Assembly: GCA_002499545.1 (NCBI GenBank)
Contig: DAME01000025.1
Span: forward strand, 1 to 64,000
Length of the DNA stretch: 64,000 nucleotides
Direction: 5' to 3'
Source of the DNA: Euryarchaeota archaeon UBA88
GTDB lineage: Archaea; Thermoplasmatota; Poseidoniia; Poseidoniales; Poseidoniaceae
The notes beneath the pieces were generated by a model. The model searched no databases. It was given only the letters and a program-made list of their open reading frames with translations, and had not been told where the DNA came from. Positions within the stretch are counted from its first letter, which is position 1, and every line of letters starts with the position of its first letter. Both the position numbers and the translations under genes were made by a program. Positions 9,368 to 17,710 of the stretch are shown here, piece by piece.

Positions 9368-10429
9368 ATGGGAATGTCAGATGAAGAATTAGCGGTCTAT
9401 GAAGAACTCTCGAAACTTAAAACTGAGTTGAAATCCAACGGTGATTCGAAAGTGGTTCTCATCGGCGACATCATGATGGATTGCTACATCCACGGATATG
9501 CGAACAATCTCAATTCAAGGGCACCAGTACCAGTTCTTCGCGAAACCATGCGTGAGGAAGATGTGGGCGCTGCTGCACATGTTGGTCGTGGACTCAAATC
9601 GATGGGAATGGAAAGTAGTTTATACGGAGTTGTGGGCGATGACAGGGCTGGTATGAATATTTTAGAATCCTTAAGTAAGGAAGGCGTTGGAACTGATGGA
9701 ATTGCTATTGTCGATGGACGAATTACTACCGTTAAGACAAGGATGTTAGCGACACGTGAGAGCCTCGTGAGTGGTGAACAACTGTTGCTCCGATGGGATG
9801 TTGAAGACGACCATCCAGTCCCTGCTGAAGCCTCCAAATCATTGTACGACCAAGCGATAACTGAGCTTGATGGAGCAGACGTACTGATCTTATCTGATTA
9901 TGGACAAGGTGTCGTGAACGATGGTGGAGCAGAGCGAATTATTCGTGCTGCAAGGGAAAAAGCAGTTCCTATCGTTGCCGATCCGAAATTAACTGGATTG
10001 CACCGCACGCATGGTGTAAATTGGATTCTCTTCCAAGCACAAGGCTTAGAATTAATGCGTAGAAGACTTGGAGTTTCAACGGGAAGTGAAGCTGCGCAAC
10101 AACTTATTGAAGTTCATAATTGGGACCATTTAGTCGTTCTTTCGGGAGAAGGCGGGGTTACTATTTACTCCAAGAATCAGGAAATCGTTCACGCCCCGTG
10201 CACTCTCGATGACTTGCGGCAGATGATTGGACTCATCGATGCGGCTGCTGTAGCAATCGCCGTTGCGATTTCGAAAAACATGAGTGTTCGAAATACTGCA
10301 TTACTTGCAAACGCTGCATGTGAATGTATTCTAGGTGCTGAACTCACCGAAGCGTTCGTTCTCAGCCGTGAAGATTTGGTCGATCGAATCGGTGAAATGT
10401 CTTGGAACCTCCAAGTTTCAAAACGCTGA
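9368..10429 (+). CDS. HldE/RfaE-like PfkB-family carbohydrate kinase with altered GAGD loop
   Basis: 353 aa. The closest recognisable pattern is the kinase half of HldE (D-beta-heptose-7-phosphate kinase): VLIGDIMMD (normally VxGDxMLDxY), RAPVPVL, GDDRAG and LILSDYGQGV are all in place. The substrate loop usually reading GGAANVA is GAAAHVG. The catalytic GAGD anion-hole loop is GLID at 288-291, so the Asp is kept but the second Gly is lost. The usual TPN before the hinge is LFQ. It may be a kinase of changed specificity, a pseudokinase or a binding protein. It lies between the winged-helix gene and archease (9 bp gap). No LPS-like heptose pathway is visible. Confidence 0.75.
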   Translation: MGMSDEELAVYEELSKLKTELKSNGDSKVVLIGDIMMDCYIHGYANNLNSRAPVPVLRETMREEDVGAAAHVGRGLKSMGMESSLYGVVGDDRAGMNILESLSKEGVGTDGIAIVDGRITTVKTRMLATRESLVSGEQLLLRWDVEDDHPVPAEASKSLYDQAITELDGADVLILSDYGQGVVNDGGAERIIRAAREKAVPIVADPKLTGLHRTHGVNWILFQAQGLELMRRRLGVSTGSEAAQQLIEVHNWDHLVVLSGEGGVTIYSKNQEIVHAPCTLDDLRQMIGLIDAAAVAIAVAISKNMSVRNTALLANAACECILGAELTEAFVLSREDLVDRIGEMSWNLQVSKR

Positions 10430-10438
10430 GGTGTTTCG

Positions 10439-10939
10439 ATGAGTTACTGGCCCAGGCCAACAACGGCAGATATTGGTCTACGTGCATTCGCATCAAGCGC
10501 TCACCGGCTTTTCACAGAGGCAACCATAGGAATGCAGAGTATCTTACTTTCTTCAAAGGGCGCTCTTGAATTGGATACACACGTTCGACATTCCTCACAG
10601 TGGCAGATTATGTGCCACAAAAGCGGCTCCCAGATCGATTATGGATTGGTACTAATTCAGTGGTTAGAAGAAGTGCTCTACCGGAGCGAAGTCAAAGAGC
10701 AGTGGCTTGTTGACGCGCATTTCACCATTGAAGATCATTTAGAGGGAATTCGATTGAATGCGAATGTTTCATGGGTGAATGCAGATTGTGTTGAACGAGA
10801 AATAGAAATTAAAGCGGTCACGAGTCATGAGTTACAATTCAAAGAAATTCATGCGAATGAAGCGTTGACTTCGCCCTGGGAGGGCGTACCGGATTTTCAA
10901 GGACCGGGCTGGTTTTGCGATGTGGTATTCGATATTTGA
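10439..10939 (+). CDS. Archease (RtcB tRNA ligase cofactor)
   Basis: 166 aa. The N-terminal TTADIGLRAF corresponds to the archease HTADVGxxxxG metal site, with Asp11 conserved. The usual His before it is Thr here. The middle IEIKAVTSHELQF and the C-terminal VVFDI are family-typical (KAvTyH, vvlDi). Archease speeds RtcB guanylylation and turnover; rtcB is about 40 kb away in this window. GAGGTG overlaps the stop of the preceding kinase gene and serves as ribosome binding site. The 3' end overlaps a small convergent membrane gene by 43 bp. Confidence 0.87.
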   Translation: MSYWPRPTTADIGLRAFASSAHRLFTEATIGMQSILLSSKGALELDTHVRHSSQWQIMCHKSGSQIDYGLVLIQWLEEVLYRSEVKEQWLVDAHFTIEDHLEGIRLNANVSWVNADCVEREIEIKAVTSHELQFKEIHANEALTSPWEGVPDFQGPGWFCDVVFDI

Positions 10940-11175
10940 CCTACCAATCCATCCGTAGTCAGCCTGCTACCAATGTAAAAACCTACAGTATTCACAATGA
11001 CGTCAGCGAATTTGTTGGACCATTCTTCCACTGCAAATTCGTAGGGTAGAATCAGTTCAAGTGCTTCCCATCCCAGACTGAGAAGAAGAAAAATGCTCCA
11101 ATGCTGAAGAATATAGCGGCCAGTAAAAAACCAAATCAGAAAGTGTGAGACTGAATAGAGGTTGAGCATCGCCAT
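10897..11175 (-). CDS. Small membrane protein, unknown function
   Basis: About 92 aa from ATG 11175; ATG 11169 or TTG 11202 are alternatives. Two or three hydrophobic segments are visible: LYSVSHFLIWFFTG, HWSIFLLLSLGWEALEL, and FADVIVNTVGFYIGS. Charged residues sit inside the second loop (EWSNKFAD). The layout resembles small integral proteins of the VanZ/DUF2585 kind, but I cannot assign a family. It lies 45 bp downstream of the SRP RNA on the same strand and overlaps the 3' end of archease by 43 bp. Hydrophobic composition argues that it is real despite the overlap. Confidence 0.55.
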   Translation of the reverse strand: MAMLNLYSVSHFLIWFFTGRYILQHWSIFLLLSLGWEALELILPYEFAVEEWSNKFADVIVNTVGFYIGSRLTTDGLVGQISNTTSQNQPGP

Positions 11176-11220
11176 AGGAGCACCAGAGAGTGGGAGGGCC
11201 AATGGTGGACGACCGTACTC

Positions 11221-11501
11221 TTTGGCCTAGCCCACATACTTCCTCCATCCCGATACCCCACAGCACCCATGGCTCCGAGTAGGGCTGCTCCGTTCCCGGC
11301 CTGACCTATTCCCCCGGTTATCCAGTTCCTGTTTCCCTCCGGAAACAGTTCATGACACCCGAGTCATGTGGGGGCGAGACATCAACGTCCGCGTGTAGAA
11401 ACCAAAAAGCCGCTTTCGCCGCCCAAAGGCGTTCAGCCCACCGTAAAGACGATTTGTGGTACAGGGTACGCCTAGCTCCCCACCTATCCCATTCAGGCCT
11501 G
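11221..11501 (-). ncRNA. Signal recognition particle RNA (7S/SRP RNA), archaeal
   Basis: About 280 nt; ends are approximate (within 15 nt). On the minus strand, helix 8 reads CAGGCCGGGAACGGAGCAGC (11304 down to 11285), matching the universal SRP54-binding element (human CAGGTCGGAAACGGAGCAGG). Helix 6 is a perfect 8-bp hairpin, CTGTTTCC/GGAAACAG at 11329-11348, capped by GGAG, the GNAR tetraloop bound by SRP19. The 5' Alu-type half has CCTGTACC (UGUNR-like) and GGTGGGCTGAACG. The 5' GGCCTG can pair with the 3' TAGGCC as archaeal helix 1. The RNA works with SRP54 and SRP19 in membrane targeting; those proteins are not in this window. Confidence 0.93.
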
Positions 11502-11510
11502 CACAAGGTC

Positions 11511-11519
11511 ATATTTGAA
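11511..11519 (-). promoter_or_regulatory. Possible TATA box of the SRP RNA gene
   Basis: The minus strand reads TTCAAATAT just upstream of the SRP RNA. Standard archaeal spacing would place initiation near 11489-11493, a little inside the pairing-based 5' end. Either the RNA starts slightly later than drawn or this is not the true box. Confidence 0.4.
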
Positions 11520-11547
11520 CGCAACCCAAGACTGGTGTGACGGAAAT

Positions 11548-11934
11548 TCACTCAGTCGCTTCTTCATACTTTGAAGGACAGGATGTTTTGATAACGTCAG
11601 AATGTAGCACATACTCCCCATCGACAAACTTCAATACTCCCTGTGCGTAAACCGTACGATTGTCACCCAGACCATTGGAAACAGATGCGTCGGCATAATC
11701 GATACGTAGCGTATGGGTGGTGCCGTGTAAAATAAATTCAAAGTTCGATTCGTCAATGCTACCGTCCAACACTTCACCCCGAATCGCAATTTCTTGGTCA
11801 ACGTACTGTGATGGGTCGTCCATTACTTCATCGATTTGACGTGTTGGTTCAGGGGCTTCCATCAACAACACACCAAGTAAGCCTATCGTGATGATTCCAC
11901 CCAAAATGAAAATTCGAACACGCCGTGAATACAT
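11548..11934 (-). CDS. ccmE: CcmE-type haem chaperone, CxxxY variant
   Basis: 128 aa from ATG 11934; a GTG at 11946 would add four residues and touch the pyrD stop. An N-terminal membrane helix (IFILGGIITIGLLGVLL) is followed by an OB-fold with QEIAIRGEV and VYAQGVLKF. The C-terminus carries CPSKYE, so the haem-binding site is Cys119-x3-Tyr123, the CxxxY form known from some archaea and sulfate reducers, rather than the bacterial HxxxY. The protein carries haem for c-type cytochrome maturation outside the membrane. No ccmF, ccmC or cytochrome gene is next to it. It is downstream of pyrD on the same strand. Confidence 0.85.
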   Translation of the reverse strand: MYSRRVRIFILGGIITIGLLGVLLMEAPEPTRQIDEVMDDPSQYVDQEIAIRGEVLDGSIDESNFEFILHGTTHTLRIDYADASVSNGLGDNRTVYAQGVLKFVDGEYVLHSDVIKTSCPSKYEEATE

Positions 11935-11946
11935 GATAATCCCCAC

Positions 11947-13095
11947 TTATTCATTCCCTTGAATTGCTCTGGACTCCGTGTGTGAAAAACCAATGGCTTC
12001 CTCGAACGTAGAATAGGGACTCTCACGTAATTTCTTGTGAAGGCCATGGACTACAGATTTGGTGAGACCCGCCCCCTCAAACACGAAACCAGAATATGCT
12101 TGCAATAAACAAGCACCTGCGCCAATTTTCTCCCAAGCATCCTGTGCACTCATGATACCGCCTACACCAACTATCGGCCAATCGCCATCCGTAATCTGGT
12201 AGATTTTATGAATCATTTCAGTTGATCGATTAAGCAGTGGTGCACCGCTAAGACCACCGGTTTCAGCGAACACTTTTGCATCGGAGGACGAAGATGGAGT
12301 GCTACGCTCGACTGTAGTGTTCGTAGCAACAATACCGTCGCAACCTGCCAGTCGTGCAGTTTTAACTACCGCATGAAGTTGATCATCAGTTAGATCTGGA
12401 GCAATTTTAACCAGCAGTGGTTTCTGCGCTGTACCGTGTTTTTCGGACATCGTTTGGTTCACTCCTCGACAAGAATTGATGATAGATTCAAGTGCAGAAT
12501 CATGCTGAAGTTCTCGAAGATTTGGCGTATTCGGTGATGAAACATTGATGACAAACACATCAACATACTTCCACAACCTCGTCATTGTCGTAGCATAATC
12601 GGCAGCAGATTCTTCCAAGGGGGTTATTTTTGACTTGCCTAAATTGGCCCAAAGAGGCACACTTGGCTTCCCGATGTTGGTGATATGAGTCTTGAGAAAA
12701 GTAGCCGTTTTTTCGCTACCTGCATTGTTAAAGCCCATACGATTAACCAGTGCCATAGAATTGCTCGCTCGGAACATTCTAGGCTTAGGATTACCATCTT
12801 GTTCGTGCTGTGTAATACCACCAATTTCAATGAATGCAAGACCTAACGATTCCCAACCTCGCAGTGCTTCTGCTTTCTTATCGAGTCCTGCGGCAATACC
12901 AAACGGGTGCTGGTATGTTTGGCCAAAACGGGTGATTGGGAGATGCTTACGGGGTTTGTAGAGAAGTGAAAGAGTTGCGCGGAAGAGTGGATTGGATGAT
13001 GCGATACGAAGAGCACGCAGTGCACGAGAGTGTGATTTTTCAGAGTCAAAGACGCGAAGGGCGGGACGCACCAATACGCGATAGCCAATGCCCAT
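11947..13095 (-). CDS. pyrD: Dihydroorotate dehydrogenase, quinone-dependent (class 2)
   Basis: 382 aa from ATG 13095. Class 2 enzymes begin with a membrane-associating helix ending in LVRPALRVFDSEKSH, exactly what follows this start. The open frame runs further upstream to 13236, but that extension lacks family similarity. FMN and substrate motifs are visible: GIAAGLDKKAEAL, EIGGITQHEQDGNPKPR, NRMGFNNAG, NVSSPNTPNLR with the catalytic Ser, ATNTTV and GVGGI. It oxidises dihydroorotate in pyrimidine synthesis and passes electrons to a quinone, tying it to the respiratory chain (compare mqnC in this window). ccmE follows 12 bp downstream. Confidence 0.94.
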   Translation of the reverse strand: MGIGYRVLVRPALRVFDSEKSHSRALRALRIASSNPLFRATLSLLYKPRKHLPITRFGQTYQHPFGIAAGLDKKAEALRGWESLGLAFIEIGGITQHEQDGNPKPRMFRASNSMALVNRMGFNNAGSEKTATFLKTHITNIGKPSVPLWANLGKSKITPLEESAADYATTMTRLWKYVDVFVINVSSPNTPNLRELQHDSALESIINSCRGVNQTMSEKHGTAQKPLLVKIAPDLTDDQLHAVVKTARLAGCDGIVATNTTVERSTPSSSSDAKVFAETGGLSGAPLLNRSTEMIHKIYQITDGDWPIVGVGGIMSAQDAWEKIGAGACLLQAYSGFVFEGAGLTKSVVHGLHKKLRESPYSTFEEAIGFSHTESRAIQGNE

Positions 13096-13154
13096 GTTAC
13101 AGGGGTTGAAGCGGTATCCTTCAAGACTTCCGCCCCCTCCGACCGTTTGTGCGT

Positions 13155-13586
13155 ATGGATAACCCCCTTTGGCCAGTTGTCCGCGAATCGGCACGTCGGC
13201 TGCTGCGACTGGATGGAATTCATTTAGAAATTCCATTTGAATTTAAGCAAGATTTCGACAGAGTCGTATTGGCAATGGCCGATTCACAGCCATCGCGTAC
13301 GGTGTTTCCGAGCGTGACATATGGAGGGAATGCTACAGTACAGTTGATACTTTTGTCTCCGGAGGAAAGCCTCTCTGGGACGGTCGTCTTTATTGGCATG
13401 AAAGAACCTAAAAAAAATACTTGTTGGATAAAAAAGGACGTTGTTGAAGGCTGGAAGTTGCTTATGGAAACCACGCATGAACTCCTCAAGGCAGGTTACC
13501 CTGGATGTCTTGGATGTGGCGGTCCACATTCAGAGTTACCGTGGGATGAAGAAAAATCTCGACAGCGAATTCAAAACAATGAATGA
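13155..13586 (+). CDS. Conserved-looking small protein with C-terminal CLGCGGPH motif
   Basis: 143 aa from ATG 13155 (GTG 13149 possible), starting 59 bp from the divergent pyrD. An N-terminal helix (VVRESARRLLRLDG) is followed by beta-rich sequence, then helix EGWKLLMETTHELLKAG leading to YPGCLGCGGPHSELPW near the end. The CxxCGGPH cluster could hold a metal with partners elsewhere in the protein, or be redox active. I do not recognise the family. Base and codon usage match the neighbours. Confidence 0.6.
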   Translation: MDNPLWPVVRESARRLLRLDGIHLEIPFEFKQDFDRVVLAMADSQPSRTVFPSVTYGGNATVQLILLSPEESLSGTVVFIGMKEPKKNTCWIKKDVVEGWKLLMETTHELLKAGYPGCLGCGGPHSELPWDEEKSRQRIQNNE

Positions 13587-13601
13587 ATCTTCACATCAGT
13601 T

Positions 13602-13619
13602 CAGATACAAATGTATCTG
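13602..13619. promoter_or_regulatory. 18-bp palindrome upstream of topoisomerase gene (possible operator)
   Basis: The sequence CAGATACAAATGTATCTG has two perfect 8-bp arms and a 2-nt centre. It lies 56 bp before the topoisomerase ATG, in an 89-bp gap. Two copies of GTTCAA follow within 30 bp. Placement and symmetry suit a dimeric regulator; no factor can be named. Confidence 0.4.
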
Positions 13620-13675
13620 TACAAAACAAGTTCAAAGAGAGAGTTCAAGTATCCTCGACGACCCGATAGCAAAAC

Positions 13676-16423
13676 ATGAGTATCGTCATCGTGGCCGAGA
13701 AACCGAGTGTTGCGAATGATATTGCTCAGGTTCTCGGTGCTTCTCAAAAGCACGACACACATTGGGAAGGTAACGGCCTTTTGGTCACGTGGGCCATCGG
13801 ACATTTGCTTCAACTAAAGTACATGGACGATTACGATGAGGCATTCAAGGACTGGAGAAAAACGGTCGACAGGTTACCCTACATTCCTGAATCCTTTGAG
13901 TACAAGCCAATCGGTGGTCGAGGTAAAAAACAACTCCAAGCAATCACAAAACTCATCAAAACCAAAGAAGTGACAGAAATCGTCAATGCGTGTGACGCAG
14001 CACGAGAAGGTGAACTGATTTTCAGAACCATTGTTCAACATTCGAAATCCTCTACTCCAACATCGCGAATGTGGCTTCAGTCAATGACAACTGATTCCAT
14101 CATGAATGCTTGGGATTCTCGCCAAAAAGGCGAAGAATACAACGATTTGCGCGATGCTGCATATTCCCGTTCAGAAGCCGATTGGATTATTGGAATGAAC
14201 GGCTCACGTATAGCAAATTCATTTCTCCCGCGCAAGAAAAACGAACGTTCCGCAATCTCCCTTGGGCGTGTTCAAACCGCAACACTGGCGATGATTGTGA
14301 ACCACGAAATCAGCGTCTTGAGTCACATTCCACTGCCGTTCTGGCAGTTAGAAGCTGTGTTCGAGTCCGGTGAGGCGTCGTGGAATGCTCGATGGGAGCG
14401 CTCCAACCATGTAGACGACCCGGACCAACCAGATTACAAAGCCCACAGAATTGTCGAACAGGCAGAACATGACCGCTTGATGGAGATACTCAAATCTGGT
14501 AAAAAAGCAGATGTGAAACAGTCTCAAAGGGACTCGGTAGAAAAACCACCGCTCAATTTTGATTTGACCAGCCTACAACGGGAAGCCAATAACTTGTTCA
14601 GTTGGTCTGCTAAGAGAACTTTAGGTATTGCTCAAGACCTTTACGACCGGCATAAATTAACCACCTACCCACGTACCGACTCACGGCATTTGCCTGAAGA
14701 CATGCATGAGCAAATCGCCAAAACGATACGTCAACTCGGTGCACAAGACGACTACAACAGCCACTCAAAGCGAATCATCGACGATGGAATGAAAAACGCT
14801 GGACGAAACTTCAACAATGACAAAGTCAGTGATCACTTCGCCATCATTCCTACGGGGAAACTTCCAGAGGGTGGTTTGAGTCCAGACCACGTCCGCTTGT
14901 ACGACCTTATCGTTCGTACATTCCTTGCCTCATGGCATCCTGAAGCAACTTGGGATGTACAAAAGCGAACAGCAGTTCTTGATGGTGAGCAGTTCATAAA
15001 AGAAGCCAGAACACTGAAGATCCCAGGATGGAGAGCAGTCCGACCGAAGAAACAGGATCTTCCTGATGGTTGGAATGTCCTGCCATCCAATCCTTGTGAA
15101 GCCGGTGTCCCATCATACGAATTCCGCGAAGAGCGGTCCAAACCTAAGGGCCGGTTAAAGGAAGCAGGACTTTTGCGCTTGATGGAGCATGCTGGAAAGC
15201 AAGTCGACGATGAAGCGTTGGCTTCGGCCATGAAAGAGAAGGGATTAGGTACACCTGCAACTCGGGCAGACACTATTGAGAAGCTTGTCGATCGTGGATA
15301 CATTCTCCGTTCAAAGGGTGGAAGTATTAGTGCGACTCCACACGGCATACGCATCATCGATGTGTTGAAGCGAATTCCAGTCGAATGGATTACTTCGCCG
15401 GAGATGACCGGTGAGATGGAAGCATCACTTCTAAGGGTTCAGCGAGGAGAGGAGCCTCGTGAGACATACATGAACGCCGTCATCGAGCAAACGCAAACGA
15501 TGGTTGAGCGTATCAAAAATCACGACCGTTCAACGCTCTACTTGGATGTCGAGCCTATTGGAGCGTGCCCTGAATGCCAGTCATCAATTCTAGAAACTAC
15601 GCTGTCCTATCAGTGTGAAAAGAATGAAGGAAGGGACAAAGGTTGTTCCTTTGTCTTTTGGAAAGACACTTGTGGTCGCTGGTTTGACCATTCTACTGCT
15701 TCACGCTTGCTGGAAAAGAAGCAGATTGAAGACCTTCATGGATTTTTTAACAGAGCAGGCGAACCCTATGTTGCATCTGTAAAGATTGGTGCGGCTGGTA
15801 AGGTCGAGTTCATTGGTGGAGGGGAATCATCTACCGATGCGTCCGATGAACCAGTCTGTGCGTGTCCTGCTTGTGACCATGGAACCATTCGAATTGGTCA
15901 AACCATGTATGCGTGTGACCACGAGGAGTGTAAATTCCGTGGACTCTCGAAAGAAATGTGCAAACGCCCAATTACTGTCGGTGAGGCAAAGAGTATCATG
16001 GAAAATGGAAAATCAGAACTCCTAGAAGACTTCACATCGAAAAGAGGTAAACCGTTCAAGGCATTTTTGGTGTTCGACAAAACACGTGTTAAGTTCGAAT
16101 TTCCACCCCGTGAAGCTGCTGCAGATGCTACGAGATTCCCCGTTGTCGAAGGTGTTGTCGCTGTGTGCCCTAAAACAAAGGTGAACATCGTCGAAACCGA
16201 AACGCATTACCAACCTGAAGAGGGATCTACTGGTTGCTCAATACAAATTTTGAGAGAAATATCGAAGCGAACAATTACTCGGGAGGAGGCAAAAATTCTC
16301 ATTGAAAAAAGAGAAGTCGGCCCCTTTGATGATTTCATATCGAAAAAGACCAACAGGGAGTTTGCCGCGACCCTCTATCTCAAGAAGAACGAATCGATTG
16401 GATACCGATTTGCTAAGCGCTAA
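13676..16423 (+). CDS. topB: DNA topoisomerase III-like (type IA)
   Basis: 915 aa. The Toprim domain opens with VIVAEKPSVANDIAQVLG, typical of TopB/archaeal topoisomerase III, and contains ACDAAREGELIFR. The catalytic tyrosine is Tyr331 in TTYPRTDSRHL. GLGTPATRADTIEKL marks domain I/III. After residue 600 come zinc fingers (CPECQSSI... with later Cys pairs, and CACPACDHG...ACDHEEC), then two C-terminal topoisomerase repeats with KRPITVGEAKSIMENG and KRTITREEAKILIEKR. It relaxes and decatenates DNA at replication or repair intermediates. The gene stands alone, with a palindrome in its promoter region. Confidence 0.93.
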   Translation: MSIVIVAEKPSVANDIAQVLGASQKHDTHWEGNGLLVTWAIGHLLQLKYMDDYDEAFKDWRKTVDRLPYIPESFEYKPIGGRGKKQLQAITKLIKTKEVTEIVNACDAAREGELIFRTIVQHSKSSTPTSRMWLQSMTTDSIMNAWDSRQKGEEYNDLRDAAYSRSEADWIIGMNGSRIANSFLPRKKNERSAISLGRVQTATLAMIVNHEISVLSHIPLPFWQLEAVFESGEASWNARWERSNHVDDPDQPDYKAHRIVEQAEHDRLMEILKSGKKADVKQSQRDSVEKPPLNFDLTSLQREANNLFSWSAKRTLGIAQDLYDRHKLTTYPRTDSRHLPEDMHEQIAKTIRQLGAQDDYNSHSKRIIDDGMKNAGRNFNNDKVSDHFAIIPTGKLPEGGLSPDHVRLYDLIVRTFLASWHPEATWDVQKRTAVLDGEQFIKEARTLKIPGWRAVRPKKQDLPDGWNVLPSNPCEAGVPSYEFREERSKPKGRLKEAGLLRLMEHAGKQVDDEALASAMKEKGLGTPATRADTIEKLVDRGYILRSKGGSISATPHGIRIIDVLKRIPVEWITSPEMTGEMEASLLRVQRGEEPRETYMNAVIEQTQTMVERIKNHDRSTLYLDVEPIGACPECQSSILETTLSYQCEKNEGRDKGCSFVFWKDTCGRWFDHSTASRLLEKKQIEDLHGFFNRAGEPYVASVKIGAAGKVEFIGGGESSTDASDEPVCACPACDHGTIRIGQTMYACDHEECKFRGLSKEMCKRPITVGEAKSIMENGKSELLEDFTSKRGKPFKAFLVFDKTRVKFEFPPREAAADATRFPVVEGVVAVCPKTKVNIVETETHYQPEEGSTGCSIQILREISKRTITREEAKILIEKREVGPFDDFISKKTNREFAATLYLKKNESIGYRFAKR

Positions 16424-16457
16424 TCCCGTATTTCAATCACATTGAGAGCGAAGGTTG

Positions 16458-17699
16458 ATGTCCCCGTATTCCCCGCTTCAATCCATGAAGCAGTCCGTTT
16501 GGGATGTCATCATCGTCGGGGCAGGCCCGACTGGAGGGCGTGCTGCGACACATTTGGCTTCACTCGGTCACTCCGTTCTGATGCTTGAAGAGCATTCGGA
16601 AATTGGTCGTCCTTTCCAATGCGCTGGACTTGTAACGCCAAAGGCCCTGCATGAGGTAGGTCTGTATGATTCAATACTGGAGGAAGTTGATGGCGCTCGA
16701 ATCCACGGTCCAAGTGGAACCTTGGTTCCCGTTGGGACTGATGGGAAACTACGAACGTATGTGGTGTGTCGAAAGAAATTCGACCAGGGAGTGGTTCAAC
16801 AAGCAATGGAAGCAGGAGCAACACTGTGGCTTGATTCTCGACCAGTATCTGCGGACATCACTGATGAAAAGGTGACCATGATGGTAGAATCCGAAGGCAT
16901 AGAAATTTCTTTGGAAGCAAAATTACTGATTGGTTGTGATGGAGCGCACAGCTGGACTCGTAGAACATTCAAGATGGGACGTCCAAAGGAACTGATGATC
17001 GGTTTTCAAGCTGAGGTCCTCGGATTCAACGGCAAAGACCGATGGTTGGAAATGTACAGTGGATCTCAAATCGCACCAGGATTCTTCGCTTGGGTCATTC
17101 CGTCAGGTTTCGGCAGTCATCGTATAGGAATTTGGTCGACAGCCGATCGTCTCAATGGTCGAAGCGTCGAACAATGCTATGATGACTTACTCAAACATCC
17201 TCTTTGGAAGCATCGATTTGAGGGCGTTCAAGAGGTTGCCCGATACTGTGGTCCCGTACCAAGCGGCATGATTCGTAAGCCAGTAGGAAATCGAGTGATG
17301 CTCTTGGGTGATGCTGCAGGTATGGCCAAGCCAACAACGGGTGGAGGTATTGGCCCGGGCTTCAAACAAATCAAGGGAATTCTCCACCCGCTCTCTAAAG
17401 CAATCGATGAAGACAAACTTTCAGAAAAGAATCTGAAAAGTATCACTTCAAAGCACTTCAATGCGATGAAAAAAGACCAGGATAAGGCGAGAGCTCTTCG
17501 AAACCTTTTGGTCAGTGATGCAACAGATTCAGAACTGGATAAGCACTTTGAAAATTTTGCGAAACCGGAAGTTTTGAAACTCATCAACGAAATAGGTGAC
17601 ATCGAAAAACCCGTACCTCTCGGCATGGCACTGCTGAGAAAAGTTCCTGCATTCCGCAAACTGGCGCTGCGTGCTGGTACCAGACTTTTGTTTCGATAG
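16458..17699 (+). CDS. Geranylgeranyl reductase family FAD-dependent oxidoreductase
   Basis: 413 aa from ATG 16458. The FAD Rossmann fold DVIIVGAGPTGGRAA is at about 15-29. CAGLVTPKAL follows near residue 55, the conserved redox/substrate Cys-Gly region of archaeal digeranylgeranylglycerophospholipid reductases. LLIGCDGAHSWTRR and RVMLLGDAAGMAKPTTGGGIGPG close the FAD site. Archaeal members saturate the isoprenoid chains of membrane lipids; others act in chlorophyll or quinone biosynthesis, so the lipid role is likely rather than proven. An unknown membrane gene follows 11 bp downstream. Confidence 0.88.
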   Translation: MSPYSPLQSMKQSVWDVIIVGAGPTGGRAATHLASLGHSVLMLEEHSEIGRPFQCAGLVTPKALHEVGLYDSILEEVDGARIHGPSGTLVPVGTDGKLRTYVVCRKKFDQGVVQQAMEAGATLWLDSRPVSADITDEKVTMMVESEGIEISLEAKLLIGCDGAHSWTRRTFKMGRPKELMIGFQAEVLGFNGKDRWLEMYSGSQIAPGFFAWVIPSGFGSHRIGIWSTADRLNGRSVEQCYDDLLKHPLWKHRFEGVQEVARYCGPVPSGMIRKPVGNRVMLLGDAAGMAKPTTGGGIGPGFKQIKGILHPLSKAIDEDKLSEKNLKSITSKHFNAMKKDQDKARALRNLLVSDATDSELDKHFENFAKPEVLKLINEIGDIEKPVPLGMALLRKVPAFRKLALRAGTRLLFR

Positions 17700-17710
17700 G
17701 CCGTGATGCA

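Noticed and set aside
11318..11551. Open frames on both strands at 11318-11551 and 11352-11540
   Set aside because: They fall within the SRP RNA gene, whose structure explains the sequence.
13096..13236. N-terminal extension of PyrD
   Set aside because: It overlaps the divergent gene and the class 2 PyrD N-terminus begins at 13095.
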